A stretch of DNA of 37,377 nucleotides from Microvirga brassicacearum (GTDB lineage Bacteria; Pseudomonadota; Alphaproteobacteria; Rhizobiales; Beijerinckiaceae). Both the position numbers and the translations under genes were made by a program. Positions 26,513 to 32,957 of the stretch are shown here, piece after piece. The stretch's first letter is position 1. Every line of letters starts with the position of its first letter. The stretch lies in the NCBI RefSeq assembly GCF_008757455.1, contig NZ_VCMV01000023.1, forward strand, positions 1-37,377, given 5' to 3'. A model generated the notes under the pieces. It did no database searches, had not been told where the DNA came from, and saw only the letters and a list, made by a program, of their open reading frames with translations.

Positions 26513-27764
26513 ACAAGTGACGATCACTCGCCTCGGCGCGAAGGCGGACGGGATCGCCGAGACTGCATCCGGTCCGCTCTTCGTGCCCTTCGCGCTCCCC
26601 GGCGAGACTGTGACCATCGAACGAGAGGGCGCGCGCGCGCATCTTGTCAGCGTCGATGTCCCATCGCCCGAGCGTGCAGTTCCGTTCTGCCCCTATTTCG
26701 GCGAATGCGGCGGCTGCGCCACGCAGCACATGCGGCACGATTTCTATCGCGCCTGGAAGCAGGGAACCTTGGCGCACACGCTGCACCAGGCGCGTCTCGA
26801 CGTGCCGCTCGAGCCGATGATCGATGCGCATGGCGAGGGCCGCCGCCGCCTGACCCTGCATGTGCGGTTCCCCGATCGCGAAATGCATGTGGGCTACATG
26901 GCGGCTCGCAGCCATCACGTGGTCGATATCGACCATTGCCCGATCGCCGTTCCGGCCCTGCAACGGCAGGCGCCTCTCGTTGCCCGCGCCATCGGCAGGC
27001 AATTGGGTGCTGGCCGCAAGCCGCTCGACGTGCAGGTCACGGCGGTCGAGACCGGCCTCGATGTCGACGTGCGCGGCCATGGGCCGCTGAACGCGAAGGA
27101 CCGCCAGCGCATGATCGCTCTTGCGGCTGATCTCGATCTGGCACGGTTGTCGATCCACGGCGAAGTTCTGGTCGAGCGCCGACCGCCGGCTCTCACCATC
27201 GCGCGCTCGTCCGTGGTGCTGCCGGCCGGCTCCTTCCTGCAGGCGACGCGCCTCGGCGAGGAAAGCCTTGCGTCGATCGTGCTCGATGCGTGCAAGTCGG
27301 GGAAGCGCGTGGCGGACCTGTTTTCCGGGTGCGGGCCCTTTGCGCTCCGGCTGGCGGAGCGGATCGCCGTTCACGCGGTGGAAACCGACAAGGCCGCCGT
27401 GGCGGCGCTGGAGCGCGCTGCCCGTGCGACGCCCAACCTGCGTGCCGTGACGACGGAGGTGCGCGACCTGTTCCGTCGGCCCCTGCTGACCCCGGAACTG
27501 AATACGTTCGACGCAGTCGTGATGGATCCGCCGCGCGCCGGCGCGGAAGCACAGGCGCAGCAGCTTGTCGCCTCGAAGGTGCCGCTGGTCGTCAGCGTCT
27601 CGTGCGACGCGGGCACGTTCGCCCGCGATACGGCGATCCTGCAGAGTGGAGGTTTCAAGCTGGAGCGCGTCTATCCGGTGGACCAGTTCAGTTTTTCGCC
27701 GCATGTGGAAATCGTCGGCATTCTGCGCCGGGACGTGGTGAAGAAGCTGTCGCGTAACACATAA
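26505..27764 (+). CDS. class I SAM-dependent RNA m5U methyltransferase (TrmA/RlmD family)
   Basis: About 419 residues from TTG 26505, with GGGAG 6-10 bases upstream. A frame from GTG 26481 is possible but overlaps tlyA more. It has an iron-sulfur-type cysteine cluster (Cys62, Cys68, Cys71 in FCPYFGECGGC, plus the Cys in DIDHCP) and the SAM motif VADLFSGCGPFALRLAE. The catalytic loop SVSCDAGTFARD contains the nucleophilic Cys. The DPPR motif (MDPPRAG) is present. It should methylate uridine C5 in rRNA or tRNA. The start overlaps the tlyA stop. The C-terminal residues and stop lie next to the transposon repeats, so its last codons may derive from the element. Confidence 0.92.
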   Translation: MAEQVTITRLGAKADGIAETASGPLFVPFALPGETVTIEREGARAHLVSVDVPSPERAVPFCPYFGECGGCATQHMRHDFYRAWKQGTLAHTLHQARLDVPLEPMIDAHGEGRRRLTLHVRFPDREMHVGYMAARSHHVVDIDHCPIAVPALQRQAPLVARAIGRQLGAGRKPLDVQVTAVETGLDVDVRGHGPLNAKDRQRMIALAADLDLARLSIHGEVLVERRPPALTIARSSVVLPAGSFLQATRLGEESLASIVLDACKSGKRVADLFSGCGPFALRLAERIAVHAVETDKAAVAALERAARATPNLRAVTTEVRDLFRRPLLTPELNTFDAVVMDPPRAGAEAQAQQLVASKVPLVVSVSCDAGTFARDTAILQSGGFKLERVYPVDQFSFSPHVEIVGILRRDVVKKLSRNT

Positions 27765-27900
27765 GGTGTGACTGTAGACGCATAAGGTGAGACTAGCCGG
27801 GTGTAAACCCTCGCTATGCTGCTGCTGACTCAGACAGCGCTGTGACTGTAGCTATTGAGCCAAGATTAAGACTGGTATTGTCCCATAAAATGAGACCAGA
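27760..27900. repeat. short direct repeats at the transposon edge
   Basis: CATAAGGTGTGAC (27760), CATAAGGTGAGAC (27781) and CATAAAATGAGAC (27884) are related copies; the first two are 21 bases apart. In addition the exact 11-mer TGTGACTGTAG occurs at 27767-27777 and 27841-27851. Multiple short direct copies near one end are what transposase-binding sites of Tn7/Tn5053-like elements look like. The stop TAA of the upstream gene (27762-27764) lies in the first copy. Confidence 0.5.
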
Positions 27901-28041
27901 TGACATCGATATCGCGGATTAAGTCCGCGATGGCCAGCTGATCGAACCGCGTCCGTCCGCGTCAGCAGATCTTGCGGGACAAAGCAGCGTGGAACTCAAA
28001 TATTCCGGAGCTTACGCATTGTATTTCAGAGTATAAAGTTA

Positions 28042-28450
28042 ATGTCGCGAATTAAGGCGAAATACTGGTCTGCGATTCCACGATGCTGACCTCGCGGAAG
28101 CGCTCGCTGACGGACGGCTGTGGATCGAGTCGCAACCTGATCGCGCGCCGGGCGGCTCCCGCGCCGAGGCCGATTTCGCGGAGTTGCCGGAGGACGGAAA
28201 GGCCCAAGCCAAGCGTCGCCTGTATTATCTTCGGGATTGGAACGGTTGGGCATCGCCGTCGTCAGCAAGCCACTTGTCAAAGAAGCTACGGCCGAACTCG
28301 CTCGTAAGATCGGCGATCGAGCTCCCTCCTACGCCTCGATTTGTCGGTGGCGCAACGGCGCGGGACAGCGCAATAAACTCCGCCATCTCGTTGACCGGCA
28401 GGAGGACAAGGGCAATCGAACGGAACGGTGGCCAGCCGAGACCCGCTCGT
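28042..28450 (+). pseudogene. tniA: tniA transposase, N-terminal fragment, frameshifted
   Basis: From 28073 one frame reads FHDADLAEALADGRLWIES and continues to AKRRLYYLRDWNG. Near 28230-28240 the protein continues in the next frame as ERLGIAVVSKPLVKEATAEL, then PSYASICRWRNGAGQ and QEDKGNRTERWPAE. This looks like the N-terminal DNA-binding part of a TniA/Mu-type transposase (a helix-turn-helix region ending in the DRxxKGNRT motif). The catalytic DDE domain is gone. An earlier ATG at 28042 (MSRIKA) may be the true start, but the frame is broken after it. The match to TniA is from memory of the family. Confidence 0.55.
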
Positions 28451-28483
28451 CGATGGTCTCATGGACGAGCGCGGGTCCAACTT

Positions 28484-28870
28484 CGCCTGCAGAAGGTAGA
28501 AGTCATCTTGATCGACGAGTTCCATCACGTCGTGGAGGCGAGCGGAGAGCGAACGCTGAACAAAGTCGGCGATTGGCTGAAGCAACAGAGCAAGCGCACT
28601 AACATCCCTCTGGTCCTGACCGGACTACCCCATTCTGCCTCTGTGCTGGAGATCAACAAACAGTTCGCTCGCATCTGTCCTTACCGGTTCAGCCGCGCGT
28701 CCTTCGATTGGCAAGACTCTGATCGCCGGCGGGCGTTTCGGCTGTTCCTTGCCCAACTCGATGCCGAACTTCCATTCGATGATTGGTCGTGCCTGGGTGA
28801 CACCGACAAGGCGCGTCGAATCTATCTTGCGTCAGACCGCCATCTCGGCAACCTCATGCTGTTAGTTGAT
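28484..28870 (+). pseudogene. tniB: tniB ATPase, C-terminal fragment
   Basis: The frame reads VEVILIDEFHHVVEASG (Walker B DE at the end of the strand), then TLNKVGDWLKQQSKRTNIP, LVLTGLPHSASVL, and the AAA+ lid region LASDRHLGNLMLLV. This fits TniB, the AAA+ target-selector ATPase of Tn7/Tn5053-like elements. The Walker A half is missing. The upstream break is around 28450-28480 where tniA coding text ends, and the downstream break is near 28865 where opposite-strand coding remains begin. Confidence 0.6.
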
Positions 28871-28914
28871 CCGCAAGTCTGCGGTACGGGCGAATGATCG
28901 CGGTGCGTCCTGCA

Positions 28915-29180
28915 TCGAAAAAGGATCCATGATGTCGATGACCATCGCGCCGGGCTTGTAGCCCTCAAGCTCGGTCTCGCCGGCCAACGTACCTTGAGGA
29001 CGATATCGGCATCCCTGACAGCGTCCCGTCGTGTTTGGCGCGAGACGGCGCTGCCGCCTCATATTCGGCATCCGGCACCGCCGCCTTCGCGCCGGCGCCC
29101 GACTGGACCACCACGTCGGCGCCTAGGGCTTTGTATTTCTTGACGGTTCTCGGGAGTGGCCGCGACGCGGCTGCTTTGCC
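28915..29180 (-). pseudogene. pntA: NAD(P) transhydrogenase alpha subunit, N-terminal fragment
   Basis: On the minus strand the text reads RVAATPE, then TVKKYKALGADVVVQSGAGA, VPDAEYEAA, DADIVLKVRWPA and ELEGYKPGAMVIDIMDPFS. These pieces match the N-terminal NAD-binding domain of PntA (as in ETVKKYKALGADVVVQSGAG). They are in different frames: breaks lie near GAGAACC and in the middle. No start is visible and the rest of pntA is absent. The fragment is directly joined to the DUF2267 fragment at about 29170-29180. Confidence 0.65.
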
Positions 29181-29404
29181 GGCTCGAACTGATCATAATA
29201 AACGCCGCGCACCAGAAGCGGCAGCTCCGCGCCAAGATGCGTTGAAAGCTCGACCGGGATTCTATCACGGAGTTTGTGCAGCACCACAGAGAGTACCTTC
29301 CAAGCCACTTTGCGATCGGGACCGAGCTCGTCCGAGATTTCCTTGAGCCAAAGATTCGTCGCCTGAAGCGTCTTATCGACAACGTCGAGACCGGATGTGC
29401 TCAT
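29170..29404 (-). pseudogene. DUF2267 protein, C-terminally replaced
   Basis: From ATG 29404 (after GAGGAT) the product starts MSTSGLDVVDKTLQATNLWL and has KVLSVVLHKLRDRIPVE, HLGAELPLLVRGVYYDQFEP, the conserved DUF2267 core. After this the sequence switches to non-family text because of the fusion to the pntA fragment. The translated frame runs on to 29123 but is out of frame with PntA there. DUF2267 is of unknown function. The protein, if made, would be chimeric and about 94 residues. Confidence 0.6.
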
Positions 29405-29596
29405 GCGGAGATCCTCGCTACGGACGATCCTCGCCGAGTCACTCGCGGCCATGCTAGCTGTTCCCCAAAAGATCCTTACTCGCGTCGCAGTCTCATGGCG
29501 ACCAGTGAGCGTTGACGGTTTTTGGGGGACCAATTGGACTGCGAGATGTCATCCCATTGGTAATTGTTGCCCACTTTCGCATAGAGGTTCGGCCCG

Positions 29597-30790
29597 TCAG
29601 ACCTGGATTGGCCGGGTTTCTGGCATCGCAGCCAGCGCGAGGATCAGCGGCATGAGGGCAATGCCGGCGAGGATCAGGAAAGCTGCGTCGTAGCCAAACC
29701 ATACGACGGCAAATCCGCCCGCCGCCTGGCTGAGCGATCCGCCGATCCCCTGGATGGTGCCGACCAATCCGCGGGCGACATTGTACCGGCCCGTCCCGTG
29801 CATGATATCCGCCACCAGAAGGGGCAGCAGCGCATCGAAGAGGCCGATCCCGACACCATCGAGCACCTGAACGGCAATCAGCCACACCGCATTCTCGGAC
29901 AGCGTGAACAGGATTCCGCGCAGCACCAGGGCTCCGATCGCAAAAGTCAGGAGGGGTTTGCGTCCGATCGTGTTGGCGCGTGCGACGAGGAGCGAGACGG
30001 GAACCATCACCAATTGCGCGACGATGATGGCGGCCGAGGTCAGGGCCGCCTCGCGACCCGGATGAGCGAGCGCGAGTTTCTGGCTGACGAGCGGCAGCAT
30101 CGCCGCATTGGCAAAGTGGAAAAGCCCTGCGACGACGGCCAGGATCAGAAGCGGCCTGCATGTCAGCAGCGTCCGCCATGCGCTGGATGCCGGCGCGGTC
30201 GGCATGTGCGGCGGCGCCCATCCCCGCGCTTGTCCGTGATCGATGGCGGAGCCGGGGATGGAGAGCACGACCAGCACCGTCCAGAACGCAAAGAACGGAA
30301 CGAGGTAAAAGACCGCTCGCTGTCCGAACATCGTCCCGACGGCCGCAGCGAGCGCCGCGACGAAGAGGTTTCCGGTTCGATCGAACGCCGCGTTCCGCCC
30401 CAGTCGCGCGGCGAATTTCTGCAGACCCACCAGCCCCAGCGTGATCGCCGCCACGGTTGGTGCCAGAACAGCCCCGAGCACCGCCATGACGATGTCTGCT
30501 GCGAGCACCACAGGCAGGATGGGCGCGCCCGCGATGGCAAGCGCAGAAGCAGAGAGGGCGATCACCCCCGTGATGATGAGGCCGCGCTTCGCCGGCGTTG
30601 CGTCGATCAGGGCTCCGATGGGTGTATGTGCGGCGATGCCGATCATGCCGCTCACGGTCAGGACGAGTCCGATTGTCGCCTGGTCCCAATGTGCCACCGT
30701 AAGGAGAAACACGCTCACATAGGGTCCCAGCCCACCCCTCACGTCCGCGAGGAGGAAGTTCAACCAATCGAGTGCTGCTTTGTGAGACAT
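29597..30790 (-). CDS. MFS transporter
   Basis: A 397-residue major facilitator superfamily protein with about 12 membrane helices. The first half has LLADVRGGLGPYVSVFLL, and the loop after TM2 (PIGALIDATPAKRG) is the usual G-x-x-x-D-x-x-x-R/K-x-G motif in altered form. The second half has the equivalent loop VARANTIGRKPLLT. The substrate is unknown. ATG 30790 is used because AGAGGG precedes it. It appears intact in a region where every neighbour is a fragment, so it may have survived or arrived later than the breaks around it. Confidence 0.88.
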   Translation of the reverse strand: MSHKAALDWLNFLLADVRGGLGPYVSVFLLTVAHWDQATIGLVLTVSGMIGIAAHTPIGALIDATPAKRGLIITGVIALSASALAIAGAPILPVVLAADIVMAVLGAVLAPTVAAITLGLVGLQKFAARLGRNAAFDRTGNLFVAALAAAVGTMFGQRAVFYLVPFFAFWTVLVVLSIPGSAIDHGQARGWAPPHMPTAPASSAWRTLLTCRPLLILAVVAGLFHFANAAMLPLVSQKLALAHPGREAALTSAAIIVAQLVMVPVSLLVARANTIGRKPLLTFAIGALVLRGILFTLSENAVWLIAVQVLDGVGIGLFDALLPLLVADIMHGTGRYNVARGLVGTIQGIGGSLSQAAGGFAVVWFGYDAAFLILAGIALMPLILALAAMPETRPIQV

Positions 30791-30882
30791 ATGCCCTCTG
30801 AGCGGGGTCACGAGCCTCGAACCGCCACTTCCGCCTGCCGGTTAACGCCAACCGGCTCGCCGAGATGCGGAGGAGGTTCGCG

Positions 30883-30933
30883 GATGCGAATTGCCCAGGT
30901 TGCTCCTTTGGCCGAATCGGTTCCGCCCAAGCT
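30883..30933 (+). pseudogene. GT4-like glycosyltransferase, first 17 codons only
   Basis: The frame from ATG 30883 reads MRIAQVAPLAESVPPKL, a typical start of GT4-type glycosyltransferases (beta strand, then the loop that continues with a GGTER-type motif). The next residues are not family-like, since the DNA becomes the minus-strand SRAP fragment. A GGAGGA run lies just before the ATG. It is a fragment of 17 codons, so the family call rests on little. Confidence 0.4.
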
Positions 30934-31110
30934 TTCCGGCGAAGGCAGCGAGCGGCCGTTCCTCCGACAGCGCGAACCATGTGGGCGTTTTTCGCGGCGT
31001 GGTGTCCGCGTACCGGCAGAACGACGTGAATGGCACCAGGCAGCGAAATTCCGGCTTCAGCCACCCCCGCCAGTACGGGCTCTTGGTGTTGCGCACGCCG
31101 TCCGGAGATG
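30934..31110 (-). pseudogene. SRAP (YedK/HMCES) domain fragment
   Basis: Minus-strand text VRNTKSPYWRGWLKPEF, RCLVPFTSFCRYADTTPRK and TPTWFALSEERPLAAFAG matches the middle of SOS response-associated peptidase-type (SRAP) proteins, which cross-link to abasic sites in single-stranded DNA. The catalytic N-terminal Cys2 and the C-terminal half with the HTT-type motif are missing. The fragment ends at the glycosyltransferase fragment (about 30933). Confidence 0.65.
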
Positions 31111-31340
31111 TGGAGATGTCTTGTCAATATCACAGGGCGGGCTCGTGGCGCCGTTGAACGATTGGGTTTTGTCGGACGCCGCATGGACGGCACCTTACAA
31201 GGTAGGGCCGTCCGCCTTGCCGGTGCGCGTCAGCTCGCTCTCGTCAATCAGCCAAGCCAAGGTATATTTGTCCGGATAAGTGCCATCACCACTGGCATCG
31301 AGCGCTAGTTGGACGGGCTCGGCGCATACGGTTGAGCGCT
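31111..31340 (-). pseudogene. unidentified decaying reading frame with in-frame stop
   Basis: On the minus strand one frame reads CAEPVQLALDASGDGTYPDK, YTLAWLIDESELTRTGKADG, PTL, then TAA (31195-31197), then GAVHAASDKTQSFNGATSPP, CDIDKTSP. The protein-like composition on both sides of the stop, in the same frame, suggests a nonsense change in a once-coding gene (CAA to TAA is a simple possibility). I cannot name the family. It has no start in view and merges into the SRAP fragment near 31110. Confidence 0.45.
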
Positions 31341-31344
31341 AACG

Positions 31345-31510
31345 CTTGCGAAGACGATTGGTGGATTGACGGGCTCGGAGGACTTCGCCCGCTTCCTGGA
31401 GCATGTGCCTGGCTGCTTCGCTTTCGTCGACGACGGCGAGCTTTCCGCGCCGTTGCCCAACCCAGCCTATGACTTCAACGATGATGGGCTGCTCTACGGG
31501 CGCTCGCTTC
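31345..31510 (+). pseudogene. M20 peptidase / amidohydrolase C-terminal fragment
   Basis: The frame reads TGSEDFARFLEHVPGCFAFV, then DDGELSAPLPNPAYDFNDDG and LLYGRSLP. In M20 family enzymes (hippurate hydrolase, carboxypeptidase-like) the same part has a (G/M)xEDF motif, PGC, and the metal-binding H in HNPxYDFND. Here that His is Pro (LPNPAYDFND), so even a complete protein would have lost a metal ligand. No upstream part of the gene remains. The frame runs further to 31812 without family similarity. Confidence 0.6.
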
Positions 31511-31912
31511 CATGCCGCCATCATCCGACAACGTTTGCTGCCAGTCTGATCGCCACAGGGCCGACGCATCGGACCTCACGAGATATCGCCTTAAGGGCTG
31601 CAACGGGTCAGAGTTTGACCTTCGCTCGCAGTGAACGTCTGCTTATCGACAGTAAGCCGAAGCCGACGAGGATCGTACTTCGGAAATGTGCCGAAACAGA
31701 CATTGTAGGCACGCCGCGGTTATGTCCGCTTTGCGCCGCATTGCGGTCGTCAGAAAAGGTCAGCGTAACGCCTCAAAGCGGACGCCCGGGGATTGAGAGA
31801 TATCGGTCTTAGCGTGGGCCAATGGCCACTCCGACCGGAGGCGTGGAGGTCTGGCTTTACTCGCACCAGCGTCGCTAAGCGCCCAGCGGCGGTTTACACC
31901 GCTTCTGGCAGA
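31511..31912. other. intergenic sequence without a recognised gene
   Basis: About 400 bases. I see no credible gene here. A 10-bp perfect inverted repeat, GTCCGCTTTG (31724-31733) and CAAAGCGGAC (31774-31783), is separated by 40 bases. A short hairpin GCGGT-TTAC-ACCGC (31889-31902) lies just past the stop of the DUF1214 gene and may help end that transcript, though there is no T-run. Confidence 0.5.
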
Positions 31913-32947
31913 CTAGGGCATTGTCGCTATCTCGGCTTCGGGAAACTTCCATTCGCCATTGAGAACCGCTGCCTTGGGCCGATACAGCCGGACCATGTAG
32001 TTCCATCCATCGGTAATCGGCAGGCAGTTCTCGACCTTGCCATCGCAGCCCCCGAACTGGATCGCGACGGAGCCATCCGAGCCCTTTTTGGCCGTGATGT
32101 CGTTGAGCGTGTAGGCATTCTGGAGATTTGGCTCATAGTAGCCCTTGGCGTCATAGACGCTGACCGACCAGAAGCCTTGTACAGGCACATCCTTGACGTC
32201 GAGCCGGTAGATTGTCTTGCCGTCGTTCTTGGTTGGAAAGACGTTCAGATAGAGCGCGTCTTTTTCAGGATTGCCGCCCCAGGCCGAAGCCGAGCCTATC
32301 AGGCGTCGGACAGGGTCAACCTCGTCCTTGGGACCGAACATTCCCGATGTATCGGGGAGCGTCGAACTGAGCGCCACCAGCGCGTCGCGAACAATTTTCT
32401 GGCTCGCGGCATCCCACCTCGGCACCTCGAACTTTCCCGGGCCACCCGGCTGATCGACTTCGATCGCATCTTGCAGCGCATGAACCGCATCGAGATCCTC
32501 TGGGTCGTTCGGATCCACCAGGGTCCGAACGGCGGCCACCACATAACGGGTGCCGATCTTCTCCTTGGACAGGGTATGGGTGCCCGGCTCATAGATCACT
32601 TCGGGCGTATACTGGTCCTCGTCGATAATCTGCATCGACATGAACCGCTTGCCTGCATCCGGCAGCGTGACCGTCACCGGCCCGGCATCGAGATCGAAAA
32701 CCGCCGCGGAATAGAGTGTGTCACGGTTGAGACGGATGACGGCTTGGTTGTCGATCGGGGCCGGTTCGCGGTGATGGAAGAAGGCACCGATACCCCCGTC
32801 CTTCACGATGCCGGCGAAGTAGAGGTCGCTTTCGGCGCGGGGAAAGTTATCGACACTCACCGGAACGGTGTCGCTCGACTGCGCGTAGGCCGCGCCACAA
32901 AGAAGCATCGAGGCCGTAAGCGAAATCACGAAATGTCTGGGACTCAT
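31913..32947 (-). CDS. exported DUF1214 domain protein (with DUF1254-like N-terminal part)
   Basis: A 344-residue protein with a Sec signal (MSPRHFVISLTASMLLCGAA, cleavage near AYA-QS). The N-terminal part has VIRLNRDTLYSAAVFDLDAG and MSMQIIDEDQYTPEVIYEPG, the DUF1254 pattern. The C-terminal part has GFWSVSVYDAKGYYEPN and ends in NYMVRLYRPKAAVLNGEW, the DUF1214 pattern. The function of these periplasmic proteins is unknown. ATG 32947 follows AAGGAAA, 10 bases past the stop of the DUF1254 gene, so the two form an operon. Confidence 0.9.
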   Translation of the reverse strand: MSPRHFVISLTASMLLCGAAYAQSSDTVPVSVDNFPRAESDLYFAGIVKDGGIGAFFHHREPAPIDNQAVIRLNRDTLYSAAVFDLDAGPVTVTLPDAGKRFMSMQIIDEDQYTPEVIYEPGTHTLSKEKIGTRYVVAAVRTLVDPNDPEDLDAVHALQDAIEVDQPGGPGKFEVPRWDAASQKIVRDALVALSSTLPDTSGMFGPKDEVDPVRRLIGSASAWGGNPEKDALYLNVFPTKNDGKTIYRLDVKDVPVQGFWSVSVYDAKGYYEPNLQNAYTLNDITAKKGSDGSVAIQFGGCDGKVENCLPITDGWNYMVRLYRPKAAVLNGEWKFPEAEIATMP

Positions 32948-32957
32948 AGACGTTTCC

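Larger units (their letters stand above)
27760..28870 (+). mobile_element. relic of a TniA/TniB-type transposon
   Basis: A collapsed element: short repeats at the left (27760-27900), a frameshifted tniA N-terminal fragment, and a tniB C-terminal fragment joined after a large deletion. No tniQ, resolvase or intact second end is recognised, and no cargo can be assigned. It cannot move by itself. Confidence 0.6.

Noticed and set aside
27760..27900. A CRISPR array
   Set aside because: The repeats are short, few, diverged and unevenly spaced, without spacers of constant length and without cas genes nearby.
28184..28897. One continuous frame read as an intact 237-residue ATPase gene
   Set aside because: Only its C-terminal half is TniB-like. 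The N-terminal part joins a tniA piece and out-of-frame text, so it is a chimera of remains.
29493..31193. A 566-codon minus-strand frame covering the MFS gene and the SRAP fragment
   Set aside because: It is out of frame with both the MFS protein and the SRAP text, and its composition is that of a shadow.
29798..31279. A 493-codon plus-strand frame across the MFS gene
   Set aside because: It is antisense to a clear MFS protein and rich in His/Arg/Asp. Only its part at 30883-30933 is meaningful, as the glycosyltransferase start.
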